Origin: Membranipora membranacea
Lineage: Eukaryota; Bryozoa; Gymnolaemata; Cheilostomatida; Membraniporidae
Reading direction: 5' to 3'
NCBI GenBank assembly: GCA_914767715.1
Contig: OU612073.1
Coordinates: forward strand, 17,238,001 to 17,302,000
Length of the DNA: 64,000 nucleotides
In this document: positions 61,701 to 64,000 of the stretch, piece by piece
Layout: the number at the start of each line of letters is the position of its first letter
Numbering within the stretch: position 1 is the stretch's first letter
The notes under the pieces: generated by a model
The model's database searches: none
Told to the model about the DNA's origin: nothing
Seen by the model: only the letters and a program-made list of their open reading frames with translations
Translations under genes and position numbers: made by a program

Positions 61701-63893
61701 TTCCACAAATAGAAATATGTGAATAAGTGATGATTGCATGATACATATTATTATGAAATAATTCAAGCCTTTGGAGAGAACTTGCCAACTGTGCAATAAA
61801 TGTAGATTTTGCAAAGAATGCTTCTTAGAATGGTTTTTATAATTAGTCTTAAGAGTGCTACAAAAAGCTGTAGTTGAAATACTCACTGATCTCAGTTATT
61901 AAATCAAACTACCCATTTCAAAGTAAAACATTCAGTAACCGTATTATTAGGCCTCACCTTTAAATCTGTGTGTTTTTACTTTAAGCTAAAGGTGCATGGG
62001 TTCAACCAGACAAAGCAACCGGGAGCAATATCAGTAATCCTCTGCCACATCTGGGCGGCAGCAAAGATTTGGATTCCATGAAAGAGGCAGCAGAAGGGCT
62101 CAAGCTGCAGGTTGATGTCTTAGAATCATCAATATGCTCATCTTATGACATCGGAGGGATCATTGTCTCTGTGTGCAAACATTCAATTCAGTGTATCCAG
62201 GCTGACGCCCTGATAGTAGCTGTCAAACCAGACCTTTACATGAAAAACAGTAAAGTCGGTAGCTTGATGGAAGCTGAAGGTAAAGAAAAATATGGTTGAC
62301 AAGGAATTCTGTAAAAAATTTGATTAATTGATTAATTCGATTGAATTCTATTGAAATTGTTGTTTTCAAAATAGCACAGCATTCTTCAAAAAAGGAATTC
62401 TTGCAGTGATCATCAAAAACGTTTATAGATTGTCAACGATGCTATGTAAAGATCGGCTAGCTTGCTAGCAATTATATTTGTCAGAATTGATTGTAAATTT
62501 TTTGGCCTTGTTAGTTTATTGTGACTGTGTGACCCCATTATGACCTCTCTATTTCACTTCGCTGACTCATTTCAACTAAACAGATGCCACGATCACCCTC
62601 ACAGATTTGAGTTATGCATCTTGGGCTCAACAAACTAGAAGTATTTTAATTCACAATTGTACAAGTTTGGTTAAATTTTAGATCGCTCAGCACAGCAAGA
62701 CTTAACTGATATTAAGAAACACAGGTTTACTCCTGCGGTAGGCAGTACCATTGAGACGGCAAGTAAATCCTCGAATACCCTGTTTGATCGATTCATCATC
62801 CTAGTGGTGGATACGGAAGATAAGGGGTCACTTGAGAGAGGCTTTGCAGAGGCCTTGAGAGCTGCTGATAGGATGAAGCTAAGGAGCGTAGTATGTAACC
62901 TGGTCGGTTCAGATATGTAAGTTACGAAGCATTTTTATTTAGGTATGATATAGCTAGCCTTATAACAATCAAAACCAAACTTGGTGAATTCGGAGCCATG
63001 TCCCCCACTCGGTTATGCGAATGTCCGGTAGGAAAATAACCTTCAACTAACATTGGGGGGGGGGGGTTGTAATTAGTTGGTACTGGTCCTATACTCAAGA
63101 TTTTACGTTCAGACCAACCACATAGGGTATTGCACAACCCAATTATCACTTAATAAAAACAAAATGGGGAAAATGTATCTCTCAGGACAATGTCGTAGGG
63201 CAAATGCATATTTTGAGCAATCCTTTTAGGCTATGTTGATGTCCTATAGCCTGCATCCACTATTGATTTATTGCCAAGCCAACAAATTCTCTCAAATTTA
63301 AAATCTTATGAAAAACTTGCGTTAAAGTTGCAGCTTTTTAACATTATGTGTTGCTTTTTAGTTAGGAAAAGTATTTTCTTTATTTTTCAAACATAGGAGG
63401 CGATTTGTCAACGAGAATGAGTCTGCAGAGATGATAACAAGATGTATAGATAATCACACTCGCAATGAAAAGACAACACTGCAACATATCTTCATTTGTG
63501 AGACTCATCTCCGTAAAATTTTCTCGGTTAAATCAGAGGTCCACAAACGAGGAACTGAAGTCCAGCCTCCCCAACAAGCTACAAGTATGTAGATTTCAAC
63601 TTTTCAGTGAGGTCTGGTCATTATCTTTAATATGAGCTGCCACTCATTACTTTATGGACATCAATAACTCAATATTTCAACTTATTCGGATAGCCAAGAA
63701 GGATTTATTAACAGCTGGTAGATGATAAGCTGGACGGCTATTCAAATCGTATTATGATGTGGCAAAAGCTACATTTCAGACGCTGTTGGGTTTTTTGATG
63801 GAAGTGGAGCGTCATACTGTTTGGTCTAAGTGTAGTCCTTGTTACTAGACCTTGTCTTTAGTTTTATTTTACTTTTCAGGTTCTATCAAGTAG
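43294..63893 (+). CDS. Multi-exon RGG/RRM/macro-domain protein, PARP14-like architecture
   Basis: Exons 43294-43719, 44053-44146, 44373-44723, 44947-45162, 47697-47951, 48313-48471, 48969-49154, 50198-50476, 50757-50984, 51213-51451, 51673-51827, 52012-52273, 52857-53020, 53606-53694, 53977-54106, 54361-54524, 54837-54952, 55596-55891, 56131-56255, 56658-56951, 57354-57588, 60101-60288, 60584-60683, then duplicated exons 61434-61558, 61986-62279, 62682-62916, 63397-63584 and 63880 to stop 63891-63893. This is roughly 1,870 codons. Phases agree at every junction except around exon 52012-52273. The N-terminus is low-complexity and RNA-binding in style, the middle has alpha/beta segments resembling RRM/KH units, and the C-terminal part is a diverged macro domain. 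PARP9/10/14-type proteins share RRM-like plus macro layouts. No ADP-ribosyltransferase domain is seen within the window. The start at 43294 is one choice; an in-frame ATG at 43186 is another. Confidence 0.7.
44373..44723 (+). CDS. Macro-protein exon 3: RGG box
   Basis: This 117-codon exon is phase 1 at both ends. It contains at least six tandem ARGG units (GGARGGARGG), a classic RGG/GAR motif that binds RNA and is a substrate for arginine methylation, followed by a basic stretch (KRTKSFFNTKRPRPSR). The DNA is a repeat of GGTGCAAGAGGG, so the other frames are open too; splice phase selects this one. Confidence 0.8.
44947..45162 (+). CDS. Macro-protein exon 4: RRM-like segment
   Basis: This 72-codon exon is phase 1 at both ends. 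CTIFIKVMNIEFDYDPLALR is followed by FYLEYC, CGMVVSADKKYVYATF and NKP. This gives a beta-alpha-beta-beta order like the degenerate RRMs at the start of PARP10/14 proteins. The assignment is by secondary-structure pattern, not by RNP motifs. Confidence 0.5.
45195..45467. repeat. Direct repeat pair with a perfect 20 bp hairpin between
   Basis: GTGCATTAACTCAAG... to ...TTATTAGCC-TTGTCTTTGTT occurs at 45195-45286 and 45377-45467. Between them, TTGAATGTTACTTTGTTTGC (45288-45307) and its exact reverse complement (45311-45330) flank a 3 nt loop. Confidence 0.85.
45485..47372. mobile_element. DNA transposon-like element, about 560 bp inverted ends, 8 bp flanking repeat
   Basis: The left end (from 45485, ATAAGGGGACGTGGTATCG) and right end (to 47372, CGATACTAAGTCCCCTTAA) are reverse complements, and the similarity extends inward to about 46045 and 46810. 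TTCCTTTT is present on both outer flanks (45477-45484 and 47373-47380), a probable 8 bp target duplication as in hAT-type elements. The roughly 760 bp interior has no long ORF, so the element is non-autonomous. It lies in the intron between exons 45162 and 47697. Confidence 0.75.
47697..50984 (+). CDS. Macro-protein exons 5-9: repeated alpha/beta segments
   Basis: Five phase-1 exons. Each encodes about 55-95 residues with short beta strands and amphipathic helices, for example ALIVFTDMEYGKIERLIRRC, NRVLVTQTSESITDTILLKK, IASMYFVILMDIRSKNLRKD and DTVRLSGFTNVKTMKRKIQ. All-phase-1 borders suggest repeated modules, probably degenerate RRM or KH units as in PARP14-type proteins. The exon at 48969 is placed by acceptor CTGTTAAG and phase; a competing frame from about 48880 ends in a stop. 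Confidence 0.6.
49440..49580. repeat. GC-rich short interspersed-type sequence in intron
   Basis: Unusually GC-rich patch with GGGTGCAAAGCACCC hairpin and GGGAGCGGTGTGAGCCCC. It resembles the structured ends of invertebrate dispersed repeats, but no A-tail or target duplication is clear. Confidence 0.35.
51213..55891 (+). CDS. Macro-protein exons 10-18: central region
   Basis: Nine exons with mixed phases. Recognisable stretches include LKLGESVLIVPALP, LKVVVNELFPTEHVDDYFKF, FENWREKVSEIIKEHMKDIL, HKLLIQLRQDFPETRID, RKVEEILDSILQSKL and FLQTKYIELMLAERF. The helical and beta segments fit KH-like or hinge regions before macro domains in PARP14-like proteins, but no single domain is proved. Exon 52012-52273 has a frame conflict (see findings). 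Confidence 0.55.
56658..60683 (+). CDS. Diverged macro domain, copy 1
   Basis: Exons 56658-56951, 57354-57588, 60101-60288 and 60584-60683 join in frame. IIVSVCKRSIQCIQADALIV, then NNSGVGSLMEAE, then FIVLVVDTGD, LERGFAEALRAAD, SVVCNLVGSDM and LQHIFICETND follow the order of strands and helices in macro domains. The canonical V-N-A-x-N ADP-ribose loop after the second strand is replaced by VAVKPD, lacking the key Asn. It is probably a structural or altered-specificity macro fold rather than a hydrolase. Human PARP14 and PARP9 carry such domains in tandem. Confidence 0.65.
57256..57312 (+). CDS. Candidate 57 nt cassette exon
   Basis: An in-frame, phase-1/phase-1 stretch (DATITLTDLSYASWAQQ) lies between acceptor AAACAG and weak donor AGAA|GTATTT. 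It would fit between exons 56951 and 57354 without changing frame. The duplicate at 62584-62640 keeps it open with one synonymous change. The weak donor makes its use uncertain. Confidence 0.35.
57828..59856. mobile_element. TIR-bounded 2.03 kb insertion inside unit 1
   Basis: The ends are exact 20 bp inverted repeats: CTCAGTTCATTAAAAGTATT at 57828 and its complement ending at 59856. Unit 2 shows the uninterrupted site (CACTTAATAAAAAC at about 63148-63161). Flanks are ...GTTAA on the left and AATAAAA on the right, so the target duplication is AA or a damaged TTAA. The interior carries a piece of non-LTR RT but no transposase. Confidence 0.85.
58782..59087 (+). pseudogene. Non-LTR RT fragment carried in the 2 kb insertion
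   Basis: A frame of about 100 codons reads VKYLGFEDYVQRI, KASQRMYVVKKMLHL, MMFKSFVVSLLMYCLPV and DKKLLRKVFNVAKNL, the segment downstream of the RT catalytic centre in LINE elements. Upstream RT motifs are missing. Confidence 0.75.
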
Positions 63894-64000
63894 CTGATGT
63901 CGGCATGTTCCTTTACTGATACTGACATGCAGACATTCCTGTCACGACTTGGAGGTCAAGGGCAGGATGGGCAGGCAGGGTAATCACTGCACACACAATA
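61197..64000. repeat. Tandem segmental duplication, unit 2 (continues past window)
   Basis: Near-identical to 55897-57827 joined to about 59857-60705. It still matches unit 1 at the window end (CACACACAATA), so the true end of the duplication is outside. It lacks the 2 kb insertion. Confidence 0.95.
61434..63893 (+). CDS. Macro-domain exons, copy 2, with stop in last exon
   Basis: Exons 61434-61558, 61986-62279, 62682-62916 and 63397-63584 are intact with identical lengths and phases to copy 1. The exon at 63880 reads S-S-I-K and then TAG (63891-63893), where copy 1 has AAG. Splicing from 60683 (phase 2) into 61434 (phase 2) is in frame, so the protein could carry two macro units and end here. 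Changes such as N-G-E-A-G to S-G-E-A-S and L-C-K to L-G-K show some divergence. Alternatively this is a decaying copy. Confidence 0.6.

Overview
This window is eukaryotic nuclear DNA from an animal, most likely a marine invertebrate. The base composition is AT-rich. Genes are split into many short exons by GT-AG introns, intergenic DNA is full of decayed transposons, and the two best-preserved proteins are animal-type: a USP16/USP45 deubiquitinase and a multi-exon protein with a diverged macro domain, similar in layout to the PARP14 group. I cannot name the species; an early-branching animal such as a sponge or cnidarian would fit, but this is inference. No bacterial operons, CRISPR arrays, rRNA genes or convincing tRNA genes are visible. 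Exon boundaries below were read by eye from splice sites and phase agreement. No transcript was available.

Layout. (1) Positions 1-3891, minus strand: the 5' part of a cell-surface receptor gene with a signal peptide, two CUB-like domains, one sushi/CCP domain, a transmembrane helix and a cytoplasmic tail that runs off the left edge. (2) Positions 3892-20468: no intact gene. This region holds a TTAA-flanked MITE, an inverted pair of transmembrane-tail exons, a tail exon with an ITIM-like motif, at least four broken non-LTR retrotransposons, a CACTG-ended MITE, tandem repeats and a GC-rich minisatellite. (3) Positions 20469-38266, plus strand: a nearly complete 16-exon USP16/45-type ubiquitin hydrolase of about 825 codons, missing only its short first coding exon. 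Its introns hold a 470 bp foldback element and several local tandem repeats. (4) Positions 38267-43293: intergenic, with a perfect-looking long hairpin and a duplicated transposon remnant. (5) Positions 43294-64000, plus strand: a long gene with a proline/tyrosine-rich start, an RGG box, RRM-like segments, a long middle region of unassigned alpha/beta segments, and a diverged macro domain. The macro-domain exons are duplicated in tandem. The second copy starts near 61197, keeps all splice sites and phases, and has an in-frame stop in its last visible exon.

The most interesting parts are the phase-compatible tandem duplication of the macro-domain exons and a 2 kb TIR-bounded element that is present in one copy and absent from the other, so its insertion can be seen directly. 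Other points of note are a macro domain that has lost the usual Asn-containing ADP-ribose loop, a reading-frame conflict in one exon of the same gene, and a 1.9 kb element with roughly 560 bp terminal inverted repeats flanked by an 8 bp direct repeat. How the genes might work together is speculative. Ubiquitin and ADP-ribose signalling proteins beside a complement-like surface receptor would suit innate immunity, but nothing in the sequence shows co-regulation.
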